Assembly: GCA_003973385.1 (NCBI GenBank) | Contig: QNYK01000064.1 | Span: 52,561-116,560 of the forward strand | Length of the DNA: 64,000 bases | Direction: 5' to 3' | Origin: Bacillota bacterium | GTDB taxonomy: Bacteria > Planctomycetota > UBA8108 > UBA1146 | Part shown: positions 51,556 through 61,196 of the stretch, one piece after another | How positions within the stretch are numbered: the first letter of the stretch is position 1 | Layout: the number at the start of each line of letters is the position of its first letter | Made by a program: the position numbers and the translations under genes | The notes under the pieces: model-generated | The model's input: the letters and a program-made list of their open reading frames with translations, nothing else | Databases searched by the model: none | What the model was told of the DNA's origin: nothing

Positions 51556-53747
51556 TCGCCTCTCCTTCTTGCGCGCCCGAAGAAGTAGGCCAGAGTGGTT
51601 TCTGCCACGAGCAGCGCCAGTACGGTCCAGAACAGTGGATACCAGAGATCACCCAGGACCGAGCCGAGTTGGTTGTTATCCCCATTCTCCAGTTGTGAGT
51701 CGTCGTGGACAACCGCAGGATAGATCGCTGCGATCTCCTCGGGATCTGCAAAAACCAGAGCACCCTCCGATGCCTTCGCATTGACAGCGAAGGAATCGCT
51801 GCGCACCTCACCCGTGTCCTTTTCGAAACGGACCTCGTACACGCCAGGGACCCAGCGACCGGCAACATTGAGATCGAAGGAGCGTCGGTCATCTGTTTCG
51901 CGGAGCGCCAGAGGCACTGCTCCACCGTCGGGAGTCAACATGGTGACGCGCGGCGCATAATCCTCGGAGGAGATCTGCTGAATCCATGGCTGCCCCAGTG
52001 CCAGATTGCGGCCACCCCCATCTCGCAAGGTGAGCCAGGGCATCGCTTCATGCAGGAAGCAAACATAGGCGGGCGTGATGGGGAAATTACTCCAGTCTCG
52101 ATCAGCACCGGTCCCGAACACAAGTACGACTCCGCCACCCCAGGCCTTCTGGACCAGGATCGGAGTGGACTCGAAGTTGTCCAGGGACATCAGGACATCT
52201 GCCTCAGGAACCTGAGATAGAGGTGGCCGGTGTCCATTGATGGCGACATCCCCGAGCCCTGCCTCAGGGAAACCGGAAAGGTATTCCAGCACCGGGTGCT
52301 CTGGTGCATCGATCTGCCAGTGATAGAAGACCTGCCGTCGCTTGTCCTCGATGGCGGGTCCCGCCTCGTATGGGAACCAGCCATCACCGTTTTGCCAGGC
52401 ATTTCTCGCCCAGCTTTCTGTCTTCATCCGGGCTCCAGTGAAGGCTAACACGCCACCACCTTGCTGCAGGAATTCATCAATCTTGCTCGATAACTCCTCT
52501 CCCATCGTGGCGACATCAGCAAGCACCAGGACTCTTGCCGAGGCGAGATCTGCGGAGAGAAAGCGATCCTCCGGAATCACCTCGACCCTGTAGGGGGAAA
52601 GGCGAACTCCAGTTGGACCGACCTCGTCGTTGCCAAGCGCCGCAACCAACCAGTCCGACTCGGAAGACTCATTTATCGGATCCCAGCCGCCATCTGCGAC
52701 CAGAATATCGACTGCCTCCAGGACTTCAGCAGCGAAGTACCTCACATCATCTCGATCCAGATCATCACTTCGAAGTCGCACCTCGACCCTGGCCACCCCT
52801 GGCATCCGAAAGATGTATGGAAATGAGATGGTACGGCCTTCTCCTCCATCGACATCTATCCTGCGGCTACCCTGGACCTGGCCATCGACGAGGAACTCGA
52901 CCTCTATTCCCGGTACCAGTTCGATGCCGGCATTTTCAATAACCGCCTGGAACGCAATCGGAACATCCAAACTGATCAGACCTGTAGATGGTCGCAGTGA
53001 TGTAAGTGTGACATTACGCGGCCGCTCAGGTCCAACCGGATGAAGGTACAACTGTGCACCAGCTGCTTGCAGTCTCTCCAGTGATTCCCTCACTGCTGGA
53101 AGTTCCGTTCCGTCCTCCGAGAGCCAATCGCCTCGCTGGAAATCGGAGTAGATGTGAAAGTTCCAGGCACCGCCATGTTCCATCGCCATCGATGCAGCAT
53201 CCGAGATGAGCACCTCAGGGGTGAGGGTGAGCCAGCCCGGTGCGAGTTGCTCCAGATCGCCCAGGATTCCTGGCGGCCCTGAATCGCCCACCATCTCCGG
53301 ACGAGGGATCGGAGTCTCCGAAGGGGGTAACCCACCGACGAGTAAACTTGCCTGGTCGCCCTTCTCCAGACTCAGTAGCAATTGACGAGCTTGATCCCGG
53401 GCAGTTTCCATCGAGGTGCGGCTGGTCTTTCTCGCTGCTGAACTTCCTGATGCGTCGATGATCACAGCCTCTCTGCGAACCTGTTGACCCAGTATCGGCA
53501 AGGTGTCCGTGGAGATTGTCGGACGCGCCATCGCCATCACGAAAAGAAGTAAGGCCAGTGTTCTCAGCAATAACAGCAGCAGATTCTCGAGCCTGAGACG
53601 CCGTCTGTGTCTCTTCATCGCCCTCAGCAGGAACTCCATCGCCGCCCAGGGGCGTCGATGGTATCGCTGCCGATTGATCAGATAGATCACGATGGGAATC
53701 AGTCCCAGTGCAAGGAATCCAAGCAGGGCCGGATTGGCAAAGTTCAT
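51552..53747 (-). CDS. BatA-domain, VWA-containing membrane protein
   Basis: N-terminal FANPALLGFLALGLIPIVIYLINRQRYHRRPWAAMEFL; VIIDASGSS MIDAS; C-terminal TM. Confidence 0.9.
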   Translation of the reverse strand: MNFANPALLGFLALGLIPIVIYLINRQRYHRRPWAAMEFLLRAMKRHRRRLRLENLLLLLLRTLALLLFVMAMARPTISTDTLPILGQQVRREAVIIDASGSSAARKTSRTSMETARDQARQLLLSLEKGDQASLLVGGLPPSETPIPRPEMVGDSGPPGILGDLEQLAPGWLTLTPEVLISDAASMAMEHGGAWNFHIYSDFQRGDWLSEDGTELPAVRESLERLQAAGAQLYLHPVGPERPRNVTLTSLRPSTGLISLDVPIAFQAVIENAGIELVPGIEVEFLVDGQVQGSRRIDVDGGEGRTISFPYIFRMPGVARVEVRLRSDDLDRDDVRYFAAEVLEAVDILVADGGWDPINESSESDWLVAALGNDEVGPTGVRLSPYRVEVIPEDRFLSADLASARVLVLADVATMGEELSSKIDEFLQQGGGVLAFTGARMKTESWARNAWQNGDGWFPYEAGPAIEDKRRQVFYHWQIDAPEHPVLEYLSGFPEAGLGDVAINGHRPPLSQVPEADVLMSLDNFESTPILVQKAWGGGVVLVFGTGADRDWSNFPITPAYVCFLHEAMPWLTLRDGGGRNLALGQPWIQQISSEDYAPRVTMLTPDGGAVPLALRETDDRRSFDLNVAGRWVPGVYEVRFEKDTGEVRSDSFAVNAKASEGALVFADPEEIAAIYPAVVHDDSQLENGDNNQLGSVLGDLWYPLFWTVLALLVAETTLAYFFGRARRRGE

Positions 53748-54646
53748 TTCCGCCCCCCTACCCTGCGAACCAGAGCTTCTCGAAGCACCTGGTCAAAACC
53801 CAGTGAACAATCCGCCAACTGGTACTGGATGCCACTGTTGCGAAAATCTCTGCGCAGGCTTCGCATGAACTCACGCACTTCGACCAGATAGGCCTCTCGC
53901 ACAGCATCTGGGTCTGCCAGTTGAACAGGCAGATCCTCGAGTCCTTCGAACAGAGTCATCCTCGTGAAGGGAAAATTCAACTCATCAGGGTCCATGATGT
54001 GAAGCACGAGGACATCGTGTCCGGCATGACGCAATCGGCGTAGGCCATGCACCAGGCGATCCTGATCGTCGAACAGATCAGAGAGCAGAACTATCAGACA
54101 GCGGCGCTTCAGACGATCAGAGACATTCGCGAGTACCTGACCGATGTCCGTGGCATCCTGTCCCGATTGCTGTGACAGAATCGTAACGAGGTCCTGAAGG
54201 TGACTTCTGCTCTGCGAGATGGGTGCTTCTGCCCGGATCTCATCATCGAAAACGAGCGCACCGACCGCGTCATGCTGACCAAGAATCAAGTAGGCGAGAG
54301 AAGCCGCGAGTGTTCTGGCGTAATCCAGTTTTGTCATCGCACCCGAGCCGTAGGTCATCGACTCACTGGCGTCGAGGACCAGTTGAACCCGCAGGTTCGT
54401 CTCCTCCTCGAACTGTTTGATGTAGAATCGATCGGAGCGCCCGAAGACCTTCCAGTCGATATGACGGATATCGTCTCCAGCGACATACTCCCTGTGCTCT
54501 GCAAACTCGACTGACGAGCCATGGAATGGACTCCGGTGGAGGCCCGTGATCGACCCCTCGACGATCATCCGGGCACGGACGACCAGACCAGCGACTTTCG
54601 CCAGTGATGCCGGGTCGAGCAGTCGCTGTGCCTCTTCAGACGGCAT
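53744..54646 (-). CDS. DUF58 domain protein
   Basis: [56 protein letters not shown]. Confidence 0.95.
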   Translation of the reverse strand: MPSEEAQRLLDPASLAKVAGLVVRARMIVEGSITGLHRSPFHGSSVEFAEHREYVAGDDIRHIDWKVFGRSDRFYIKQFEEETNLRVQLVLDASESMTYGSGAMTKLDYARTLAASLAYLILGQHDAVGALVFDDEIRAEAPISQSRSHLQDLVTILSQQSGQDATDIGQVLANVSDRLKRRCLIVLLSDLFDDQDRLVHGLRRLRHAGHDVLVLHIMDPDELNFPFTRMTLFEGLEDLPVQLADPDAVREAYLVEVREFMRSLRRDFRNSGIQYQLADCSLGFDQVLREALVRRVGGRK

Positions 54647-55718
54647 GCGCCGCCGTTTCTTCCAACAACTTCTCGATGATGTCGTCGGAGGTGACCCCTT
54701 CCGCTTCCGCAGCGAAATTGGTCACTATCCTGTGGCGAAGCACCGGAAGCACGACCCGGCGAATGTCGTCACCGGTCACATGTGGGCGACCATCCATGAT
54801 CGCGCTCGCCTTTGCTCCGAGCACCAGATATTGACCTGCTCGCGGACCGGCTCCCCACTCGACATGTCGCCGGACAAAATCGGGAGCTTCGTCGGTTCGC
54901 ACGCGGGTCGCTCGTGTCAGTCGAAGCGCGTACCGGATCAGATCGTCTGCTATCGGCACGCTACGTACCAGCGCCTGCAATTCGAGAATTCTCTCGCCGT
55001 CGAGAACCTGAAGCACCTCGGAATCTGTTCCTCCCGTGGTGCGCTGCATGATTTCAAGTTCTTCTTCAGCACTGGGATAATCGACCCGGATGTTGAACAT
55101 GAATCGGTCCAGTTGCGCCTCGGGAAGCGGGTAGGTTCCCTCCTGCTCGATGGGATTCTGGGTTGCCAGCACAAAGAACGGTGGGTCCAGCGGGTGGCGG
55201 TTTCCACCGACGGTGACCTGTTTCTCTTGCATCGCTTCCAGCAGAGCTGCCTGAGTCTTGGGAGGTGTCCGGTTGATCTCGTCAGCCAGCACCACATTTG
55301 CGAAGATGGGACCGGGAACAAATCGAAAGACTCGATCACCGGTGGCGGTATCGGACTGGATCACTTCTGTGCCTGTGATGTCACTGGGCATCAGATCAGG
55401 CGTGAACTGAATCCGGTTGAAGGAGAGTGACAGCGCTCGTGCCAGGGTGCTGATCAGCAGCGTTTTTGCGAGACCCGGCACTCCCACCAACAAGCAGTGC
55501 CCACCGGAAAGGAGTGACAGTAACAGTTGATCGATGACCTCGTTTTGACCGACGATGATGTTGCCGAGCTGGGTCCGTAACTGGGAGACCGCCTCCTGAA
55601 CCTGCGCAATGGTTTCTGCAGCCCCCTCGAGGGGAACCTCGGCTGCTGGCTGGACCTCATCGCTGCTCTCTTGCCCGGATTCGAACTCGTCATCGGGGTG
55701 GTCTTCTTCGGTGAACAT
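54636..55718 (-). CDS. MoxR-family AAA+ ATPase
   Basis: [70 protein letters not shown]. Confidence 0.97.
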   Translation of the reverse strand: MFTEEDHPDDEFESGQESSDEVQPAAEVPLEGAAETIAQVQEAVSQLRTQLGNIIVGQNEVIDQLLLSLLSGGHCLLVGVPGLAKTLLISTLARALSLSFNRIQFTPDLMPSDITGTEVIQSDTATGDRVFRFVPGPIFANVVLADEINRTPPKTQAALLEAMQEKQVTVGGNRHPLDPPFFVLATQNPIEQEGTYPLPEAQLDRFMFNIRVDYPSAEEELEIMQRTTGGTDSEVLQVLDGERILELQALVRSVPIADDLIRYALRLTRATRVRTDEAPDFVRRHVEWGAGPRAGQYLVLGAKASAIMDGRPHVTGDDIRRVVLPVLRHRIVTNFAAEAEGVTSDDIIEKLLEETAAHAV

Positions 55719-55784
55719 GTTGTTTCCTCGTTCCTGGGTCTGGCCTGACAGTGGGAAGCGGCCGAATCATTGATCCGGGCCCGT

Positions 55785-55813
55785 ACCTGCAAGATGTTAC
55801 CGCAGGTCATCTT
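55785..55813. promoter_or_regulatory. Interleaved inverted repeats (mutually exclusive hairpins)
   Basis: ACCTGC-AAGATG-TTACC-GCAGGT-CATCTT: two perfect 6-bp complementary pairs, interleaved. Confidence 0.45.
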
Positions 55814-55843
55814 CTGACACCCCGGCCGGGACTGATCCTCTTG

Positions 55844-55895
55844 CCCGTGGAAGATAAGGCAGACGCCTTGCCGAGGAAACCTTCCTCGGCACGGG
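55844..55895 (+). promoter_or_regulatory. Possible three-way-junction RNA element in the guaB leader
   Basis: P1 CCCGTG/CACGGG (55844-49/55890-95), P2 AAGGC-AGAC-GCCTT (55856-69), P3 CCGAGGAA-ACC-TTCCTCGG (55871-89). Confidence 0.45.
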
Positions 55896-56112
55896 AAATG
55901 GCCCCAAGCAGCACCGTCGGCCGTCTCGTCGGGTCTCGTTGACTTGGACCCTGACGCCCCTAAACTCTTTCCACTGCCCCTTCCAACGAATTGTCGCCAC
56001 GGGGTGGTTCCGTCGGGATGAACCGATCGGGAACCTCCCGATTTGCCCGTTATCCGGCGGAAGAGCAGCCTTGAGGGTTCTGGCTCATTTGAGGCGAAGC
56101 AAGGGGGGTCCT

Positions 56113-57621
56113 GTGACCGACGGAATGAATGCCCGCGAACTGTTCAAGTCCCACAATAGCCTCACCTACGATGACCTCATCATCCTGCCTGGATACATCG
56201 ACTTCGGGGTTCAGGAAGTCAGTCTCCAGACCCGCATTACTCGCGATATCGAACTCTCTGCCCCGCTGTGCTCATCTCCGATGGACACCGTCACGGAATC
56301 CGAGATGGCGGTTCAACTGGCGCTTCTCGGCGGGATCGGGTTCATTCACTACAACAACACCATCGAGCAACAGGCTCGTATGGTCAGGCGAGTAAAGCGC
56401 TACGAAAATGGATTCATCACCGAGCCCGTTGTGCTGAGCCCGAAGCATTGCATCTCGGACGTCGATGAAATTCGCTCCAAACATGGATTCTCTGGCATTC
56501 CCATCACCGAGGATGGAACGCTCGACTCGAAGTTAGTGGGCATCGTCACCAATCGGGATGTCGATTTCGAGCAGGACCGGTCGACCCTGCTGGGCGAAAT
56601 GATGACCACCGATCTGATCACGGCGCCAAAGGGTGTGACACTCGGGGATGCCAACAGGATGCTTCGCGATTCGAAACGAGGAAAATTACCGATCATCGAC
56701 GAAAATGGTCGTCTCACCGCACTCGTTTCCCGCACCGACATCATGAAGAATCGCGAGTTCCCGGATGCCTCCAAGAGCATCGACAAGCAACTGATGGTGG
56801 GAGCCGCTCTCTCGACCAGGCCAGAAGATCGTGATCGACTCGATGCGCTGGTCGAATCGGGAGTCGATGTGGTGGTCATCGATAGCGCTCAGGGACACTC
56901 CGTCTATCAGATCGATATGCTCCGCCATATTCGATCAACATACCCGGACCTACAGGTGATCGCCGGAAATGTTGTCACCCAGGACCAGTGCGCCGCCCTG
57001 ATCAAGGCGGGCGCCGATGGGATTCGCGTTGGCATGGGTCCTGGATCCATCTGTACCACTCAGGAAACGATGGCAGTGGGCCGTGGTCAGGCTGCGGCGG
57101 TTTATCACTGCTCATTACACTGCAGGGAACAGGGAATTCCTGTCATCGCGGATGGCGGAATCAGAGATATTGGCCACATCGTCAAGGCGTTGGCAATGGG
57201 AGCCTCGGCAGTGATGATGGGCCTGATGTTTTCGGGAACATCGGAGACCCCTGGAGAGTACTTCTACCAGAATGGGGTCCGACTCAAGCGCTACCGCGGA
57301 ATGGCATCCATCGAGGCGATGGATGTCGGGGGTAGCAAGCGCTACTTCTCCGAGGATGAAACCGTGCGGGTTGCACAAGGAGTCTCGGGGATGGTGGTGG
57401 ACAAGGGGCCGATTCGGAATCTGGTCCCCTACCTGTGCCAGGGCTTGAAGCATGCATTCCAGGACATCGGTGTCCGGGACATGAGGATGCTGCATTCGAT
57501 CCTCGACAGTGGTGACCTCTGTTTCGAAACGCGAACCCAGTCTGGTCAGCGTGAGGGAGGAGTTCACGACATGTACTCCTACGAGAAGCCGGCACTCGGG
57601 ACCCGTGAAAGGGTCGAATAG
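56113..57621 (+). CDS. guaB: IMP dehydrogenase (eukaryote-type sequence, with CBS domains)
   Basis: LTYDDLIILPGYIDF, SSPMDTVTE, GIRVGMGPGSICTTQE, VAQGVSGMVVDKG, EGGVHDMYSYEK. GTG at 56113 or ATG at 56125. Confidence 0.95.
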   Translation: MTDGMNARELFKSHNSLTYDDLIILPGYIDFGVQEVSLQTRITRDIELSAPLCSSPMDTVTESEMAVQLALLGGIGFIHYNNTIEQQARMVRRVKRYENGFITEPVVLSPKHCISDVDEIRSKHGFSGIPITEDGTLDSKLVGIVTNRDVDFEQDRSTLLGEMMTTDLITAPKGVTLGDANRMLRDSKRGKLPIIDENGRLTALVSRTDIMKNREFPDASKSIDKQLMVGAALSTRPEDRDRLDALVESGVDVVVIDSAQGHSVYQIDMLRHIRSTYPDLQVIAGNVVTQDQCAALIKAGADGIRVGMGPGSICTTQETMAVGRGQAAAVYHCSLHCREQGIPVIADGGIRDIGHIVKALAMGASAVMMGLMFSGTSETPGEYFYQNGVRLKRYRGMASIEAMDVGGSKRYFSEDETVRVAQGVSGMVVDKGPIRNLVPYLCQGLKHAFQDIGVRDMRMLHSILDSGDLCFETRTQSGQREGGVHDMYSYEKPALGTRERVE

Positions 57622-57646
57622 ACTTCATATTCGGGAGGAGACGGGA

Positions 57647-59203
57647 TTGGCTTCTGGATTGAACAACCAGTTCTGCGCGATCATCGATTTTGGATCCCAG
57701 TACAGCCAGTTGATCGCACGAAGAGTACGCGAAAATCGTGTCTACTGCGAAATCCTACCCTGCACGACCACCGCATCGCAGTTGCGCGACCTCGGTGCCC
57801 AGGGAGTGATTCTCAGTGGAGGCCCTTGCGGGGTCTACGATGACGATGCCCCGACATTCGATGCTGATATTCTCGATATGGACGTTCCTGTGCTCGGCAT
57901 CTGCTATGGCATGCAGGTCGCTTGCCAGGCCGCCGGGGGCCAGGTCACCGCATCGAAGGAGCGTGAGTACGGCGATACGACCATCTTCCTCAATGAGACC
58001 GACAATCCGATCTTTCACGGTTGCGATGACCGGATGCAAGTCTGGATGAGCCATGGTGATCGAGTCAACGAGATCTCCAGCGACATCGTGCCGATTGCGC
58101 ATACCGAGAATACACCCCTGGCAGCTGTATACGATGCAGCCCATCGGTTCTGGGGACTTCAGTTTCATCCTGAGGTGACCCACACCCAGGATGAGGGAAA
58201 GATCCTCAACAATTTCCTGTATCGGATCTGCCGCTTCTCCGGAGACTGGGAGATCCAGGACTATGTATCTCGTGCAGTTGCGGAGATTCGAGAAAAGGTC
58301 GGAACCGACAGGGTCGTGTGTGCACTTTCAGGTGGCGTTGATTCCTCGGTGGTCGCCATGCTGATCCACAAGGCCATCGGGGACCAACTGACCTGCTTCT
58401 TCATCGATAATGGATTACTTCGCGAGGGCGAAGCGGAACAGGTTTGCGAGGTATTCGGCAACCAGTTCGGACTCGACTTCCGATTCATCGATGCTACCGA
58501 TCGATTCCTCGAGAGGCTCGCTGGAGTGACCGACCCGGAGGCGAAGCGCAAGGCCATCGGGCACCAGTTCATCGATGAGTTCCGTGAAGCTGCCAGTCAA
58601 TTCAAGGACGCTCGTTTTCTCGCTCAGGGAACGCTATACCCGGATGTCATCGAGAGCGTGAGTCCATTCGAGGGCCCGTCTGCCACCATCAAGAGTCATC
58701 ACAATGTTGGTGGATTGCCTGAGGACATCGATTTCGAACTGATCGAACCGCTTCGATTCCTGTTCAAGGACGAAGCACGAGTCATCGGTAAAGAGGTCGG
58801 TCTTCCCGATGAGATCGTGCAACGCCAACCATTCCCCGGACCTGGTCTGGGTATCCGGATTGTCGGCGAGGTGACCCGCGATAGGCTACAGATCCTTCGA
58901 GCAGCCGATGCCATAGTCCAGGAGGAGTTGCTTGGCTGGAGCCGTTTCCGTGACATCTGGCAGGGATTCGCCGTTCTGCTTCCGGTCCGGTCGGTCGGAG
59001 TTCAGGGCGATCAACGCACCTACGACTGCACTGCCGCACTGAGAATCGTCGAGTCCACGGATGGCATGACCGCGAACTGGATGCTCCCTCCGCAGGAGAT
59101 CCTGGCCAGGATCTCGAATCGGATCTGCAACGAGGTGCAGGGGATCAATCGAGTCGTTCTCGACATCTCCAGCAAGCCGCCCTCCACCATCGAGTGGGAA
59201 TAG
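57647..59203 (+). CDS. guaA: GMP synthase (glutamine-hydrolysing)
   Basis: IDFGSQYSQLIARRVRE, GICYGMQ, LQFHPEV, ALSGGVDSSVVA, RQPFPGPGLGIRI. TTG start after GGGAGGAG. Confidence 0.97.
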   Translation: MASGLNNQFCAIIDFGSQYSQLIARRVRENRVYCEILPCTTTASQLRDLGAQGVILSGGPCGVYDDDAPTFDADILDMDVPVLGICYGMQVACQAAGGQVTASKEREYGDTTIFLNETDNPIFHGCDDRMQVWMSHGDRVNEISSDIVPIAHTENTPLAAVYDAAHRFWGLQFHPEVTHTQDEGKILNNFLYRICRFSGDWEIQDYVSRAVAEIREKVGTDRVVCALSGGVDSSVVAMLIHKAIGDQLTCFFIDNGLLREGEAEQVCEVFGNQFGLDFRFIDATDRFLERLAGVTDPEAKRKAIGHQFIDEFREAASQFKDARFLAQGTLYPDVIESVSPFEGPSATIKSHHNVGGLPEDIDFELIEPLRFLFKDEARVIGKEVGLPDEIVQRQPFPGPGLGIRIVGEVTRDRLQILRAADAIVQEELLGWSRFRDIWQGFAVLLPVRSVGVQGDQRTYDCTAALRIVESTDGMTANWMLPPQEILARISNRICNEVQGINRVVLDISSKPPSTIEWE

Positions 59204-59213
59204 GAGTCACCGG

Positions 59214-59321
59214 ATGAGTATCTCAGGCATTCTTCTGATCGCATTCATCGGATTGATGATTCTGGTAGGGATCGTCCTCCTCCTCACCGCTGGCGGATCA
59301 AAACGCAACGGAATGGATTGA
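59214..59321 (+). CDS. 35-aa single-TM microprotein (not in supplied ORF track)
   Basis: ATG..TGA reads MSISGILLIAFIGLMILVGIVLLLTAGGSKRNGMD; AGGAG 7 nt upstream; 10 nt after the guaA stop, 4 nt before ribH. Confidence 0.65.
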   Translation: MSISGILLIAFIGLMILVGIVLLLTAGGSKRNGMD

Positions 59322-59325
59322 CCCT

Positions 59326-59808
59326 GTGACTCCCATTCTCGAAGGATCTCACGATGGCAGCCACCTGAAGATCGCCATCGTCGTCTCCCGCTTCAGCGGA
59401 GAACCGTGCCAGAAACTACTCGAGGGGGCGCTTGGACGCCTCGAGGAACTGGGCGTGGCCAGTTCAGATATCGATGTTGCTTGGGTTCCCGGCGCGTTCG
59501 AGATCGCAGGCGCAGCGACTCGTTTTCACAAGGCGAGAAATCACGATGCCATCATCACTCTCGGCTGCGTCATCCGGGGAGAGACTCCTCACTTCGACCA
59601 TGTCGCCGGACCCTGTGCGGATGCCATCTCCAGGCTCTCCTCCGGGGGAAGAATCCCAGTGATCTTTGGCGTCCTCACCACCGACAACCGTGAGCAGGCG
59701 ATGGCGCGATGTGGAGGCAAACAGGGTAACAAGGGCTCCGATTCGGCCCAGGCCGCCATCGAGATGATCCGGCTTTACCAGCAGATCCCCAGGGAAGCGA
59801 GTGAATGA
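59326..59808 (+). CDS. ribH: 6,7-dimethyl-8-ribityllumazine synthase
   Basis: IAIVVSRF, VAWVPGAFEIAGAA, ITLGCVIRGETPHFDHV, FGVLTTDNREQA. Confidence 0.96.
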   Translation: MTPILEGSHDGSHLKIAIVVSRFSGEPCQKLLEGALGRLEELGVASSDIDVAWVPGAFEIAGAATRFHKARNHDAIITLGCVIRGETPHFDHVAGPCADAISRLSSGGRIPVIFGVLTTDNREQAMARCGGKQGNKGSDSAQAAIEMIRLYQQIPREASE

Positions 59809-60242
59809 TGGCAACGGCAGGAATCCGCAGGAAAGCCAGGGAACTCGCTCTTCAATGCCTGCATCAGTGGGATCAGCAAGGTCATGCTGCTTCGCTGGAA
59901 ATCGCCGAGGAAGTGATGGACAGTCTCGCCGCAGATGCCGACTCTCGCCCACACGCCCGATCCATCCTTTCGGCCTACTGGGAGCGCCCCGCCGAGATCG
60001 ATGAATGGATCGACTCCGCCAGCGAGAACTGGCGCATGACCCGCATGGCGGTGATCGATCGAAACGTGCTGAGGATCGCCGCCACCGAACTTCGGTGGAT
60101 CGATGATGTCCCACCCAGAGTCGCCATCGATGAGGCGATCGAAATCGTCAGAAGATTCTCCACCGAGAAGTCTGCGGATTTCGTCAACGGGATTCTCGAC
60201 CGATTGCTGAAAGAAACGGAGCAATCCGATGATTCTCGGTAA
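59805..60242 (+). CDS. nusB: Transcription antitermination factor NusB
   Basis: RRKARELALQCLHQWD, MAVIDRNVLRIAATEL, AIDEAIEIVRRFSTEKSADFVNGILD. Confidence 0.95.
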   Translation: MMATAGIRRKARELALQCLHQWDQQGHAASLEIAEEVMDSLAADADSRPHARSILSAYWERPAEIDEWIDSASENWRMTRMAVIDRNVLRIAATELRWIDDVPPRVAIDEAIEIVRRFSTEKSADFVNGILDRLLKETEQSDDSR

Positions 60243-61185
60243 TCTCTTCGGGAAAAAGGACTCCAATGATCCTGCTGACGAGAATGGAAAACTGGGTGCC
60301 TTTGCACGATTGCGAAAGGGCCTGGGAAAGACTCGCGATGCACTCTCCTCGGTCTTTTCACTCGGACGCAAACTCGATGACCAACTGCTCGAAGAGGTCG
60401 AGACGATCCTGATTCAGGCGGATTTCGGTCCTGTGGTTGCGATGGAACTGTGCGATGACCTACGAGGGGCCTACAGCGACCGCGAGTTCTTGGCAGCGGA
60501 GGCGATCCCCTTTCTCAAGGAGCGGCTACGACATCGACTCGGATGTGGCCATTCGATCAATTGGGCCCAACAGGGCACCACCGTGGTGGTCGTCGCCGGA
60601 GTCAATGGAGTCGGCAAGACCACATCCATCGCGAAACTGGCCCATCAGTGGAGATCGGAAGGTCGCAGCGTGGTGCTCGCTGCTGGAGATACGTTTCGTG
60701 CAGGAGCGATCGACCAGCTTGGCATCTGGAGCGAGAGACTGGGAGTCGAGATGGTCCGCGGCGAGCCTGGAGCCGATCCCGCCTCGGTCGTCTTCGATGC
60801 AGTCGAGACCGCACGCCAGCAGCAAGTAGATGTTCTTCTGATCGATACCGCTGGTCGCCTTCACACCGAAAAACCCCTGATGGACCAGCTCTCAAAGATC
60901 GGCCGTGTCATCGCCAAGCAACTCGATGGCGCACCCCATGAGGTCCTCCAGGTACTCGATGCCACGACCGGTCAGAACGCGATTCTCCAGGCGAAGGCAT
61001 TCAACGAGGCGCTCGAGGTCTCGGGGCTGGTGCTCACCAAACTCGATGGAACCGCCCGCGGCGGAGTGATCTTCCCGATCCTTCAGGAGATCGGCTTGCC
61101 TGTGAAATACATCGGGGTAGGAGAATCGATCGAAGATCTACAGCCATTCGACCCCGAGAGTTTCATCGAAGCCCTCTTCGAATAG
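60229..61185 (+). CDS. ftsY: Signal recognition particle receptor FtsY
   Basis: VAGVNGVGKTTSIAKLA, AAGDTFRAGAIDQL, LLIDTAGRLHTEKPLMDQL, LTKLDGTARGG. Confidence 0.97.
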   Translation: MILGNLFGKKDSNDPADENGKLGAFARLRKGLGKTRDALSSVFSLGRKLDDQLLEEVETILIQADFGPVVAMELCDDLRGAYSDREFLAAEAIPFLKERLRHRLGCGHSINWAQQGTTVVVVAGVNGVGKTTSIAKLAHQWRSEGRSVVLAAGDTFRAGAIDQLGIWSERLGVEMVRGEPGADPASVVFDAVETARQQQVDVLLIDTAGRLHTEKPLMDQLSKIGRVIAKQLDGAPHEVLQVLDATTGQNAILQAKAFNEALEVSGLVLTKLDGTARGGVIFPILQEIGLPVKYIGVGESIEDLQPFDPESFIEALFE

Positions 61186-61196
61186 AGATCCCCCGT

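Noticed and set aside
55785-55813. H-type pseudoknot reading of ACCTGCAAGATGTTACCGCAGGTCATCTT
   Set aside because: Both connecting loops would be zero length across 6-bp stems, which is sterically implausible; kept as alternative hairpins.
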